A stretch of DNA of 8,064 bases from DATKFM01 sp035544395 (GTDB taxonomy: Bacteria > Pseudomonadota > Alphaproteobacteria > Dongiales > Dongiaceae): NCBI GenBank assembly GCA_035544395.1, contig DATKFM010000050.1:1-8064 (forward strand), written 5' to 3'. The notes beneath the pieces were generated by a model. The model ran no database searches. It saw only the letters and a list, made by a program, of their open reading frames with translations, and was not told the origin of the DNA. Below are positions 1 through 6,002 of this stretch, piece by piece. Position 1 is the first letter of the stretch, and every line of letters starts with the position of its first letter. The translations under genes were made by a program, and so were the position numbers.

Positions 1-316
1 CGCCTATTTCAAAGGCGATCTCCACGCCATCGACGATATCCCGGTCGATGGCGGCGGCACGCCGTTCCAGCAGAAGGTCTGGGCGGCGCTCAGGCGCATC
101 CCCTGCGGCGAGACCTGGAGCTACAGCGATCTGGCCAATGAGGTCGGTCGCCCGAGCGCCACCCGCGCGGTCGGCATGATCAATGGCCGCAATCCGATCT
201 CCATTGTCGTCCCCTGCCACCGGGTGATCGGCAAGGACGGCTCGCTGACGGGCTATGGCGGCGGCCTCGACCGTAAGCGCTGGCTGCTGCAGCACGAGCG
301 CGCGCTGCTGATCTGA
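1..316 (+). CDS. ogt: Methylated-DNA--[protein]-cysteine S-methyltransferase, C-terminal part (5' end outside window)
   Basis: Suicide DNA-repair protein that moves the alkyl group from O6-alkylguanine (and O4-alkylthymine) to its own cysteine. The reading frame is open from base 2, giving 104 residues before a TGA stop; the N-terminal part lies outside the window. Visible residues cover the whole catalytic domain. They include the winged-helix segment with SATRAVG at about residues 52-58 of the fragment, whose Arg matches the family's base-flipping 'arginine finger'. The Asn-Pro hinge follows at about 64-65, then the active-site PCHRV at 71-75 with the acceptor Cys at 72, and the conserved YGGGLDRKRWLLQHE tail. 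No key residue is missing. It converges on the RTX gene with 33 bases between the two stops and no good terminator there. Whether an Ada regulatory domain is fused upstream cannot be seen, so ada remains possible. Confidence 0.95.
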   Translation, partial: AYFKGDLHAIDDIPVDGGGTPFQQKVWAALRRIPCGETWSYSDLANEVGRPSATRAVGMINGRNPISIVVPCHRVIGKDGSLTGYGGGLDRKRWLLQHERALLI

Positions 317-349
317 CGCCGCGCCTGCGGTCTGGTTCGCAGCCTCAAG

Positions 350-1660
350 TCAGGCCATCGCCGCTGTAACATCCTCCTGGACCAAGACATAGGCGTTGCC
401 CCCGGCGACCGCGCAGGCAAACACGTCATAGCCCGAGGGGGCGTTGCCGGGCTCGATCTCCTGCCAGTTGCCGCCGGTCAGCTTCAGCGTATCGCCCGCA
501 TCGCCGTCGATCCTCACGGCACTGCCTTCGCCGAACGTGTCAGCCTTCAGGATAAACGGGTTGAACTCGCCATCCCCCAGGCTCAGCACATCCTGCGCAT
601 TGAGCACCAGCCTGTCATTGCCTTGGCCATCCTTCATGCAAAGCGTCTCGATATCATGGATCCGCTCGCTGATTCCGGCCGCGGTCAGGTCCAGCTTGCC
701 GTCGAACTGCAGGATATCGCCGCGGCTCCAGCGCAGATTGTCGGTGTTCTGGCCGCCGCCATCGATTGAGCCGAATTGTTTGCTGTCGGCGAGCAGGAAC
801 AGATCATTGCCATTGCCGCCGAAGGCCAAGTCCGCTGTACCTACCTGAATCTCATCGTTGCCACTGTCGCCGTAGAGCAGGTCGCCCGCCTTGTCGTTGC
901 CGCCGTTCAATGAATCCTTGCCGCTGCCGCCATGGACAGTGTCGGCGCCCGCCCGGCCGTCGAGGCTGTCATTGCCGGCATTGCCATTTATTTCATCGCC
1001 GCCGGCAAAGCCGAACAGGCTGTCGCCGCGGACGCTTCCGTCGACCTTGATTTTCACCAGATGTTCGAGCGCTTCGCCGCTGCCGCCGTCAGTGGCCAGC
1101 AGAAAGCCGACACCGGTGGCATAGTTCTTCTTCTCCTGAAGCCCGGGATCGAGGGGCGAGGTTTCCAGGGTCTGCAGCACATGGTCGAACGTGCCGTAGG
1201 GGACCGTGACCGTCGCATTCAGGCTGAGCACCTTGGCGTGGTCTTCCGCCACGCCGAGCGCGTGTTCCTGATCGTACTCGATTCCCGGCACGGGCGATGC
1301 CAGCATGATGATGCCGGGCGTCGCGCCGTTGACGCCGGCCCGCCAGGTGCCTTCCCGGCTGACGACCTTGCCGTCCTGATACTCTGCCGTGTCTTCGCCC
1401 ATGTACCAGACGTTGCCGTCCTTATCCTGCGCGAAGTAATCAGCGGTTTTTTCCTCGAGTTCGCCGTCGACCTTCGATGTGTCCCGAACGACGACGCAGG
1501 TGACTCCGTCGATCACCTTGGTCTGGCGGGTGACGACGAATGTGTCGACCTGGCTGCCGTCCGGGCTCTTGGTGATGAAGGTCGTGCCGGGCTGCAGCGT
1601 GAAATAGGGATTGTCGATTGGCCCGGCGAAGTTCTTGGGATCGAACGTTGGAATCGGCAT
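350..1660 (-). CDS. RTX (hemolysin-type calcium-binding repeat) protein with an N-terminal exported-protein-like domain
   Basis: This 436-residue protein has three parts. Residues 1-205 form a globular domain with the signatures IDNPYF (15-20), VTRQTKVIDGV (43-53), GNVWYMGEDT (82-91) and TVPYGTFDHVLQT (152-164). I recall this domain from uncharacterised exported bacterial proteins and cannot give it a function. Residues about 215-290 hold glycine/aspartate nonapeptide repeats of the GGxGxDxLx type (GNAGNDSLDG, GGSGKDSLNGG, YGDSGNDEI, FGGNGNDLFLL), which fold into calcium-binding beta-rolls. Residues 290-436 form a C-terminal region with DTLKLTGGNW and a hydrophobic end, as in type I secretion substrates. 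There is no Sec signal peptide, consistent with C-terminal-signal export through an ABC transporter/TolC channel, but no such transporter is in the window. The ATG start is supported by GAGGAGG just upstream on the - strand. Secretion and calcium binding are inferred. Confidence 0.88.
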   Translation of the reverse strand: MPIPTFDPKNFAGPIDNPYFTLQPGTTFITKSPDGSQVDTFVVTRQTKVIDGVTCVVVRDTSKVDGELEEKTADYFAQDKDGNVWYMGEDTAEYQDGKVVSREGTWRAGVNGATPGIIMLASPVPGIEYDQEHALGVAEDHAKVLSLNATVTVPYGTFDHVLQTLETSPLDPGLQEKKNYATGVGFLLATDGGSGEALEHLVKIKVDGSVRGDSLFGFAGGDEINGNAGNDSLDGRAGADTVHGGSGKDSLNGGNDKAGDLLYGDSGNDEIQVGTADLAFGGNGNDLFLLADSKQFGSIDGGGQNTDNLRWSRGDILQFDGKLDLTAAGISERIHDIETLCMKDGQGNDRLVLNAQDVLSLGDGEFNPFILKADTFGEGSAVRIDGDAGDTLKLTGGNWQEIEPGNAPSGYDVFACAVAGGNAYVLVQEDVTAAMA

Positions 1661-1713
1661 GGCTTCCTCCTCTCGGATTTGCGTAAGCGTCCGACGTTTT
1701 GGAGCCGCGCTGG

Positions 1714-1741
1714 CGGGCAGGTAAATCCGACTGATGTCAGA
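1714..1741. repeat. Imperfect direct repeat, copy 1, upstream of the RTX gene
   Basis: This 28-bp segment matches 1773-1800 at 22 of 28 positions by hand alignment, including the identical 9-mer GATGTCAGA at its right end (1733-1741). It lies 54-81 bases before the RTX start codon. It could be one of two tandem regulator sites or a duplication remnant. Confidence 0.5.
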
Positions 1742-1772
1742 AGTTCGCGTAGAGGGGCAGGGCCGGGTAATC

Positions 1773-1800
1773 CGTGCAAGAACATCCGCCCGATGTCAGA
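1773..1800. repeat. Imperfect direct repeat, copy 2, upstream of the RTX gene
   Basis: Second copy of the 28-bp direct repeat, 59 bases from copy 1 and in the same orientation; the 9-mer GATGTCAGA is at 1792-1800. It sits 113-140 bases before the RTX start, between that gene and the rpsU terminator, and encodes nothing that I can support. Confidence 0.5.
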
Positions 1801-1873
1801 TGGCCCTTGCGACTTTGCTGCCGCTGGCGGCTGATTGGCCTGAGATCAAAGTTGCCATGCTTGGTGCAAAGCA

Positions 1874-1902
1874 AAAGGCCCGGCGCAATGCACCGGGCCT
1901 TT
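1874..1902 (-). terminator. Rho-independent terminator of rpsU
   Basis: The perfect 10-bp arms AAAGGCCCGG (1874-1883) and CCGGGCCTTT (1893-1902) flank a 9-base loop. Read on the - strand the hairpin is followed by TTTTGCTTT, a usable U-tract; on the + strand the tail is only TTTCG. It lies 28 bases beyond the rpsU stop codon, so it ends rpsU and insulates the RTX gene that follows on the same strand. Confidence 0.88.
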
Positions 1903-1929
1903 CGAATTCATGAGATCTGGAAACGGCGG

Positions 1930-2133
1930 CTAGTAGCCTTCGCGCTCCATGCGCTTGCGCATCAGCTTGCGGTGGCGGCGGACGGCCTCTGCCTTTTCCC
2001 GCGCCCGGCGCTCCGACGGCTTCTCGTAATTGCGGCGAAGCTTCATCTCCCGGAACACGCCTTCACGCTGCATCTTCTTCTTCAGAACGCGCAGCGCCTG
2101 ATCCACATTGTTGTCGCGAACGATAACCTGCAC
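1930..2133 (-). CDS. rpsU: 30S ribosomal protein S21 (bS21)
   Basis: A small basic ribosomal protein of the 30S subunit, binding near the 3' end of 16S rRNA and involved in initiation. From the GTG at 2133 it is 67 residues: it begins QVIVRDNNVDQALRVLKKKM, followed by QREGVFREMKLRR and an Arg/Lys-rich tail ending REGY. This is the full length and layout of alphaproteobacterial S21. I chose GTG 2133 because the protein then begins at the family's usual M-Q-V-x-V-R, and because GGAGG (2145-2149 on the - strand) lies 11 bases upstream. A longer version from GTG 2163 would add MIEILEAVDT, which is unusual for the family, and has no Shine-Dalgarno sequence before it. The gene is monocistronic here, with its own promoter and a strong terminator. 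It diverges from def. Confidence 0.95.
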   Translation of the reverse strand: MQVIVRDNNVDQALRVLKKKMQREGVFREMKLRRNYEKPSERRAREKAEAVRRHRKLMRKRMEREGY

Positions 2134-2178
2134 GGTGTCCACAGCCTCCAGAATTTCGATCACAAAAACGCCGCTCGC

Positions 2179-2194
2179 CCGGAGAATGCTCCGG
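2179..2194 (-). promoter_or_regulatory. rpsU: Hairpin in the rpsU 5' leader
   Basis: CCGGAG (2179-2184) and CTCCGG (2189-2194) form a perfect 6-bp stem with a 4-base loop, about 46-61 bases upstream of the preferred rpsU start and inside the predicted leader. It has no U-tract, so it is not an intrinsic terminator. It could affect mRNA stability or translation; no known leader motif is recognised. Confidence 0.4.
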
Positions 2195-2225
2195 ACACGC
2201 GCGACGCGCTAATCGGAAGGGCGGT

Positions 2226-2253
2226 TTTATATCAGAGCCTTACGGGCTTGCAA
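2226..2253 (-). promoter_or_regulatory. rpsU: Predicted rpsU promoter
   Basis: On the - strand, TTGCAA (2253-2248) is followed after 16 bases by TATAAA (2231-2226). The -35 matches TTGACA at 4 of 6 positions and the -10 matches TATAAT at 5 of 6. Transcription would start near 2219, leaving a leader of about 85 bases before GTG 2133. This is predicted from consensus only. Confidence 0.45.
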
Positions 2254-2322
2254 AGCCGTCTTCTGCGGCAATTTCCAGCCCCGGACTGGCGGCCGGGCCT
2301 GCCTTGGGCCATATTTAGGGTC

Positions 2323-2913
2323 ATGGCTATTCTTAAGATCGCCCGCATGGGGCACCCCGTCCTCGCCCGCCGCGCCGACCCGGTCGCGGATCCCACCGCG
2401 CCCGAAATCCGTAATCTTGTCAAAGACATGCTGGAGACCCTGGCGGATGTCGGCGGCATCGGCCTGGCTGCTCCCCAGGTCCATGTGCCCAAGCGGGTGG
2501 TAATTTTCGAGGTCCCGGCCGCCCGGGCCAGCCGCGATTCGCCCGGTGAGCCGGCCGAAGCCGGCGTCGCCATGACCGTGCTTGTCAATCCGGTCATCGA
2601 GCCCCTGGCCGAGGCCAAGGCCGACGGCTGGGAGGCCTGTTTGTCGGTGCCGGGCTTGACCGGCCTGGTGCCGCGCTACACCCAGATCCGCTACAGCGGC
2701 TACGATCTCCTGGGCAAGCGCATCGAGCGTGAGGCCCGCGACTTCCACGCGCGCGTGGTGCAGCATGAGTGCGACCATCTCGATGGTGTGCTGTATCCCA
2801 TGCGAATGACCGATATGACCCAGCTCTCCTTCATGGAGGAGATGCGCTACCGCGCCGCCGCCGGCCATCCGGCGCCGAGCGAGGAAGAACTCGCTGAACT
2901 GGCGGAGGGCTGA
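2323..2913 (+). CDS. def: Peptide deformylase
   Basis: A metallohydrolase that removes the N-formyl group from the initiator methionine of nascent proteins. The 196-residue product has all three catalytic motifs: GIGLAAPQ (45-52), EACLSVPG (104-111, metal ligand Cys106) and QHECDHLDG (147-155, ligands His148 and His152, catalytic Glu149). The second residue of motif 2 is Ala where EGCLS is usual. An 18-residue or so insertion rich in Pro/Ser/Glu (about 65-83) precedes the central strand. The start at ATG 2323 gives the typical MAILKIARMGHPVL. The frame stays open far upstream but that part is not protein-like. The ribosome binding site is poor (AGGG only 2 bases before ATG). COQ9 follows after 3 bases, so the two are probably co-transcribed. 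A second deformylase elsewhere in the genome is possible, since alphaproteobacteria often have more than one. Confidence 0.95.
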   Translation: MAILKIARMGHPVLARRADPVADPTAPEIRNLVKDMLETLADVGGIGLAAPQVHVPKRVVIFEVPAARASRDSPGEPAEAGVAMTVLVNPVIEPLAEAKADGWEACLSVPGLTGLVPRYTQIRYSGYDLLGKRIEREARDFHARVVQHECDHLDGVLYPMRMTDMTQLSFMEEMRYRAAAGHPAPSEEELAELAEG

Positions 2914-2916
2914 ACC

Positions 2917-3567
2917 ATGGCGAAGAAACACCAGGACGAGCGCGAGGCGCTGCGCGAAAAACTTCTGACCGCGGTGCTGGCCCATGTGCCGTTCGACGGC
3001 TGGACGCAGACCGCCTTCGACCGCGCCATCGAGGATACCGGCGCCGATCGCGCGCTCGCGCTGAACGCCTTCCCGCGCGGCGTCGGCGAGATGATCGAAT
3101 ATTTCCACCGCCTGACCGACCGCCGCGTGGTGGCGGAGCTGGAGAAGCGCGATCTCGCCGCCCTGAAGCTGCGGCAGAAGGTGGCGCTGGCGCTGCGGCT
3201 GCGCTTCGAAATCAACGCTGGACATCGCGAGGCGATCCGCCAGGGCCTCGCCTTCCTGGCGCTGCCGACCAACTCGCCCATCGGATTGGTCAGCCTTTAC
3301 CGCACCGTCGACGCCATCTGGTATGCGGTCGGCGACCGCTCCGCCGATTTCAGCTACTACAGCAAACGCGCACTGCTCGCCGGCGTCTACACCGCCAGCG
3401 TATTCTACTGGCTGAACGACAAGTCGGAGGGCACCACCGATACCTGGTCCTTCATCGACCGCCGCATCGACGACGTCATGCGCATCCAAAAATTGCGCGG
3501 CAAGCTGGACAAGCTGGTCGCGCAATTGCCCGATCCGTTCCGGATGTTGCGTGGCGTGGGGCGCTAG
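2917..3567 (+). CDS. coq9: COQ9-family ubiquinone biosynthesis protein
   Basis: This 216-residue protein matches the COQ9 family. In eukaryotes COQ9 is a lipid-binding protein with a TetR-like fold that presents ubiquinone intermediates to the hydroxylase COQ7; the bacterial role is inferred to be similar. Residues about 10-55 form the vestigial helix-turn-helix-like N-terminus (VLAHVPFDGWTQTAFDRA). The diagnostic C-terminal block is WYAVGDRSADFSYYSKRALL (135-154), then AGVYTASVFYWLNDKSE (155-171). A basic helix closes the protein. The start at ATG 2917 is supported by GGAGGG (2904-2909) seven bases before it, inside the end of def. Its TAG stop overlaps the purK stop on the other strand. It is not a TetR regulator, because the C-terminal motif is specific. 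No other ubiquinone gene is adjacent, unless the distant monooxygenase counts. Confidence 0.92.
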   Translation: MAKKHQDEREALREKLLTAVLAHVPFDGWTQTAFDRAIEDTGADRALALNAFPRGVGEMIEYFHRLTDRRVVAELEKRDLAALKLRQKVALALRLRFEINAGHREAIRQGLAFLALPTNSPIGLVSLYRTVDAIWYAVGDRSADFSYYSKRALLAGVYTASVFYWLNDKSEGTTDTWSFIDRRIDDVMRIQKLRGKLDKLVAQLPDPFRMLRGVGR

Positions 3568-4685
3568 CGCCTCACCTTTGTCACATGCCCCATCTTGCGG
3601 CCGGGGCGGGCTTCGGCCTTGCCGTAGAGATGCAGCTTGGCGTCGGGATCGCCGAGGATCTCGCGCCAGGCTTTCACGTCGTCGCCGATCAGGTTCTTCA
3701 TCACAGCGGGAGCGTGCTGGGCCGTCGAGCCCAGCGGCAGCCCACAGACCGCGCGCACGAACTGCTCGAACTGACTGGTGACGCAGGCATCCATGGTCCA
3801 GTGGCCGGAGTTGTGCGGCCGCGGCGCCAGCTCGTTCACCAGCACCTCGCCCGACTTGGTGATGAACAGCTCGACGCCCAGGAGCCCCACCAGGTCGAAC
3901 GCGCCGGCAATCTTGCGCGCGATGCCTTCGGCGGCGGCGATCGTCTCCGGTTTGAGCTCCGCCGGCGCAATGGTCTCGTCGAGTATGTGATGCTTGTGGC
4001 GGTTCTCCACCGGCGGATAGAGCGCCACTTGCCCGTCGACGCTGCGCGCGACGATGACCGACGCCTCCAGCGCGAAATCCACCTCCGCCTCCAGGATGCC
4101 CAGCGGCCCGCCCATCTTGGCCCAGGCCTCGTCCAGATTCGTGTCTGATGTCAGCCGCGCCTGGCCCTTGCCGTCATAGCCGAACTGCGCGCTCTTCAGG
4201 ATGGCGGGCAGGCCGAGCCGCCGCACCGCCTCGTCCAGCGCCTCCCGCGAGGGCACCGGTAAATAACGCGTCACGGGCACGCCGTTCAGCGCCAGGAAAT
4301 CCTTCTCCCGCAGGCGCTGCTGGCAGATATGCAGCACGAACGGCTTCGGCCGGGTGGGCAGCCGGGTGGCCAGGAACTCCGCCGCGCTGTCGGGGATGTT
4401 CTCGAACTCGAAGGTGACGACATCGACCGCGTCGGCAAAGCGCTGCAGCGCCGCTTCGTCATCGTACGCCGCCACGGTGGCGGCGCTGGTTACCTGCGAT
4501 CCCGGCGAATCCTCATCCGGACAATAGATGTGGCAGCGATAGCCGAGCCGCGCCGCCGCCAGCGCCGCCATGCGGCCCAGTTGCCCGCCGCCCATGATGC
4601 CGATGGTGGCGCCGGGTGCTAGGATCTGTCCCTGGTCGGCGCCGGTGAATTCGGCCGTCATCACGTCGGCGGCGCGGGAACTCAT
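3564..4685 (-). CDS. purK: N5-carboxyaminoimidazole ribonucleotide synthase
   Basis: An ATP-grasp enzyme that makes N5-CAIR from AIR, bicarbonate and ATP in de novo purine synthesis; its product goes to PurE. The 373 residues include the N-terminal nucleotide-fold loop GGGQLGRM (32-39), the ATP-grasp lysine and glycine loop LKSAQFGYDGKGQ (163-175), the EAEVDF strand (199-204), and the substrate and metal signature NELAPRPHNSGHWTMDAC (284-301). It ends with GHVTKV. About 25 residues precede the first strand, slightly more than usual, so an in-frame ATG at residue 9 is an alternative start. ATG 4685 is preferred because it overlaps the purE stop as ATGA, typical of translational coupling. The gene is full length. 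Its TAG stop shares CTAG with the COQ9 stop, leaving no room for a terminator between them. Confidence 0.97.
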   Translation of the reverse strand: MSSRAADVMTAEFTGADQGQILAPGATIGIMGGGQLGRMAALAAARLGYRCHIYCPDEDSPGSQVTSAATVAAYDDEAALQRFADAVDVVTFEFENIPDSAAEFLATRLPTRPKPFVLHICQQRLREKDFLALNGVPVTRYLPVPSREALDEAVRRLGLPAILKSAQFGYDGKGQARLTSDTNLDEAWAKMGGPLGILEAEVDFALEASVIVARSVDGQVALYPPVENRHKHHILDETIAPAELKPETIAAAEGIARKIAGAFDLVGLLGVELFITKSGEVLVNELAPRPHNSGHWTMDACVTSQFEQFVRAVCGLPLGSTAQHAPAVMKNLIGDDVKAWREILGDPDAKLHLYGKAEARPGRKMGHVTKVRR

Positions 4686-5182
4686 TTCTTGCGGCCCGAC
4701 GGCGTATCCGCCACCGCCGCGGTCTGCTGGGCGCGGCGCGCATCCAGGGCCTTGGCGATTCTCTTGTCGTTCAGCGCCAGCACCGAGGCGGCCAAGAGTG
4801 CCGCGTTCACCGCCCCCGGCTCGCCGATTGCCAGCGTGCCCACGGGAATGCCGGCAGGCATCTGCACGATGGAGAGCAGGCTATCCATGCCCTTTAACGC
4901 TTTGCTCTCGATGGGTACGCCGTATACCGGCAGCGGTGTCATGGAGGCGGTCATGCCCGGCAGATGGGCAGCGCCGCCGGCCCCGGCGATAATGACCTGC
5001 AAACCGCGGCTCTTTGCCCGGCGCGCATAATTGTAAAGGCGCTGCGGCGTGCGGTGTGCGGAGACGATCTTAACCTCATGGGCGATGCCCAGCGACTCCA
5101 GCGTTTCGGAGGCGCGCCGCATCGTTTCCCAATCGGACTGGCTGCCCATGATGATGCCGACGAGCGGCGCGGCCTTGGCCAT
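4682..5182 (-). CDS. purE: N5-carboxyaminoimidazole ribonucleotide mutase
   Basis: A class I PurE, which rearranges N5-CAIR to CAIR, the step directly after PurK. The 166-residue protein has the phosphate-binding GSQSDW (13-18), SAHRTP (41-46) with the catalytic His43, GAGGAAHLPGM (67-77) and QMPAGIPVGT (107-116). The last 20 or so residues are a charged, Ala-rich tail beyond the usual core. The ATG at 5182 gives the standard N-terminus; GGGGG lies about 10 bases upstream. It is the first gene of a two-gene purEK operon and its TGA overlaps the purK ATG. A good -10 box lies 30 bases upstream of the start codon. I see no purine riboswitch or recognised PurR operator in the short leader. Confidence 0.97.
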   Translation of the reverse strand: MAKAAPLVGIIMGSQSDWETMRRASETLESLGIAHEVKIVSAHRTPQRLYNYARRAKSRGLQVIIAGAGGAAHLPGMTASMTPLPVYGVPIESKALKGMDSLLSIVQMPAGIPVGTLAIGEPGAVNAALLAASVLALNDKRIAKALDARRAQQTAAVADTPSGRKK

Positions 5183-5212
5183 GCGCGTTAATCCCCCGTA
5201 AAAAGACGCGGG

Positions 5213-5240
5213 ATTATAGAGGGGGCAGGGGTCCGCGCAA
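5213..5240 (-). promoter_or_regulatory. purE: Predicted purEK promoter
   Basis: On the - strand, TTGCGC (5240-5235) is separated by 16 bases from a perfect TATAAT (5218-5213). Transcription would begin near 5206, giving a leader of about 25 bases. The -10 is exact; the -35 matches the consensus at only 3 of 6 positions. The divergent GNAT gene starts about 100 bases away. Confidence 0.5.
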
Positions 5241-5316
5241 GCAAACCGGACCCTGTCGCCACATTGCGCCGCCGCCTATTCGCGGCGATCATGGCCGTCA
5301 GCCAGTGAGGGAAATT

Positions 5317-5871
5317 TTGGGCAAGAAACCGCGCGCATCGTCGAAGCTGCCTGTCCTCGAAAGCGAGCGCCTGCTGCTGCGCCCCCACCGCCTGGAGGAT
5401 CTCGAGGATTGCGTGGCCATGTGGAGCAACCCCGTGGTCACCCGCTATATCGGCGGCAAGCCGTCGACGCGCGAGGAGACCTGGAGCCGGCTGCTGCGCT
5501 ACGCCGGCCACTGGGCGCTGCTGGGCTACGGCTATTGGGCGATCGAGGAGAAATCCTTCAACCGCTATATCGGCGAAGCGGGCTTTGCGGATTTCAAGCG
5601 CGACATCACGCCGTCGCTGAATGGCGATCCGGAGATCGGCTGGGCGCTGGCGCCGGCGGCCCATGGCAAGGGCTACGCCACCGAGATCCTGCAAGCGCTG
5701 ATCGAGTGGGGCGACGCCAAGCTGAAATCGAAGTCGACGGCCTGCCTGATCCATCCCGACAATTCGCCGTCGATCTATGTCGCCAAAAAATTCGGCTACA
5801 GCGAATTCGCCCGCACCAACTATAAAGGCCAGCCGACGATCCTGTTCCGGCGCAGGACTGGTACGAAGTAA
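5317..5871 (+). CDS. GNAT-family N-acetyltransferase (RimJ/RimL-like)
   Basis: An acetyl-CoA-dependent acyltransferase of the GNAT superfamily, most like the RimJ/RimL group that acetylates protein N-termini or small amines; the substrate is unknown. It opens with LESERLLLRPHRLEDLEDC, typical of the group. Motif A is EIGWALAPAAHGKGYATE (106-123), with the pyrophosphate-binding H-G-K-G-Y-A. The C-terminal HPDNSPSIYVAKKFGY (146-161) is the family's N-x-S...K-x-G-F/Y element. At 184 residues it is full length. I chose TTG 5317 because GAGGG (5307-5311) lies five bases before it. The alternative GTG 5305 adds four residues but has no ribosome binding site. It diverges from purEK and converges on the FAD monooxygenase across an inverted repeat pair. 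No partner gene suggests a substrate. Confidence 0.88.
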   Translation: MGKKPRASSKLPVLESERLLLRPHRLEDLEDCVAMWSNPVVTRYIGGKPSTREETWSRLLRYAGHWALLGYGYWAIEEKSFNRYIGEAGFADFKRDITPSLNGDPEIGWALAPAAHGKGYATEILQALIEWGDAKLKSKSTACLIHPDNSPSIYVAKKFGYSEFARTNYKGQPTILFRRRTGTK

Positions 5872-5899
5872 AACGCCTGCATCTTTTGCACTTATCTAA

Positions 5900-5942
5900 C
5901 CCCTCTCCACCACGAAGTGGGGGAGAGGGCAGGGTGAGGGGG
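5900..5942. repeat. G/C-rich palindromic intergenic repeat, copy A (inverted relative to copy B)
   Basis: CCCTCTCC (5901-5908) pairs with GGAGAGGG (5922-5929), and CCAC pairs with GTGG inside with a GAA loop, giving a 12-bp stem with one mismatch. AGGGTGAGGGG follows. The reverse complement shares the core CCCCTCACCCT + 1-2 nt + CCCTCTCCCC with copy B. It begins about 29 bases after the GNAT stop. It resembles REP-like palindromes scattered in alphaproteobacterial genomes and may act as a terminator or mRNA 3' end. Confidence 0.75.
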
Positions 5943-6002
5943 CGTCGATGCAGGACTAGGCGCGTCGAGGGCAGCTGCGGGATTTGAGGGTCATCACCAT
6001 CT

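Noticed and set aside
317..349. Small hairpins between the ogt and RTX stops as a terminator
   Set aside because: The stems are only 4-5 bp (CCGC/GCGG, CTGCG/CGCAG) and no T-run follows on either strand.
766..1050. Cys/Arg-rich small + strand frame
   Set aside because: It is a third-frame reading of the RTX glycine-aspartate repeat codons; its regularity comes from the repeats on the other strand.
932..1834. 300-residue + strand frame opposite the RTX gene
   Set aside because: It is antisense to a gene with clear domain motifs, has no recognisable protein features, and runs past the RTX start into intergenic DNA. It is open because GC-rich antisense frames seldom contain stops.
1774..2322. 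N-terminal extension of the def frame
   Set aside because: The frame is open but overlaps rpsU and its terminator; the translation does not look like protein, and deformylase begins at MAILKIARMGHP.
2227..3525. 432-residue - strand frame opposite def and COQ9
   Set aside because: It covers two well-recognised genes on the other strand, and its product is a low-complexity Ala/Gly/Arg/His-rich chain without motifs.
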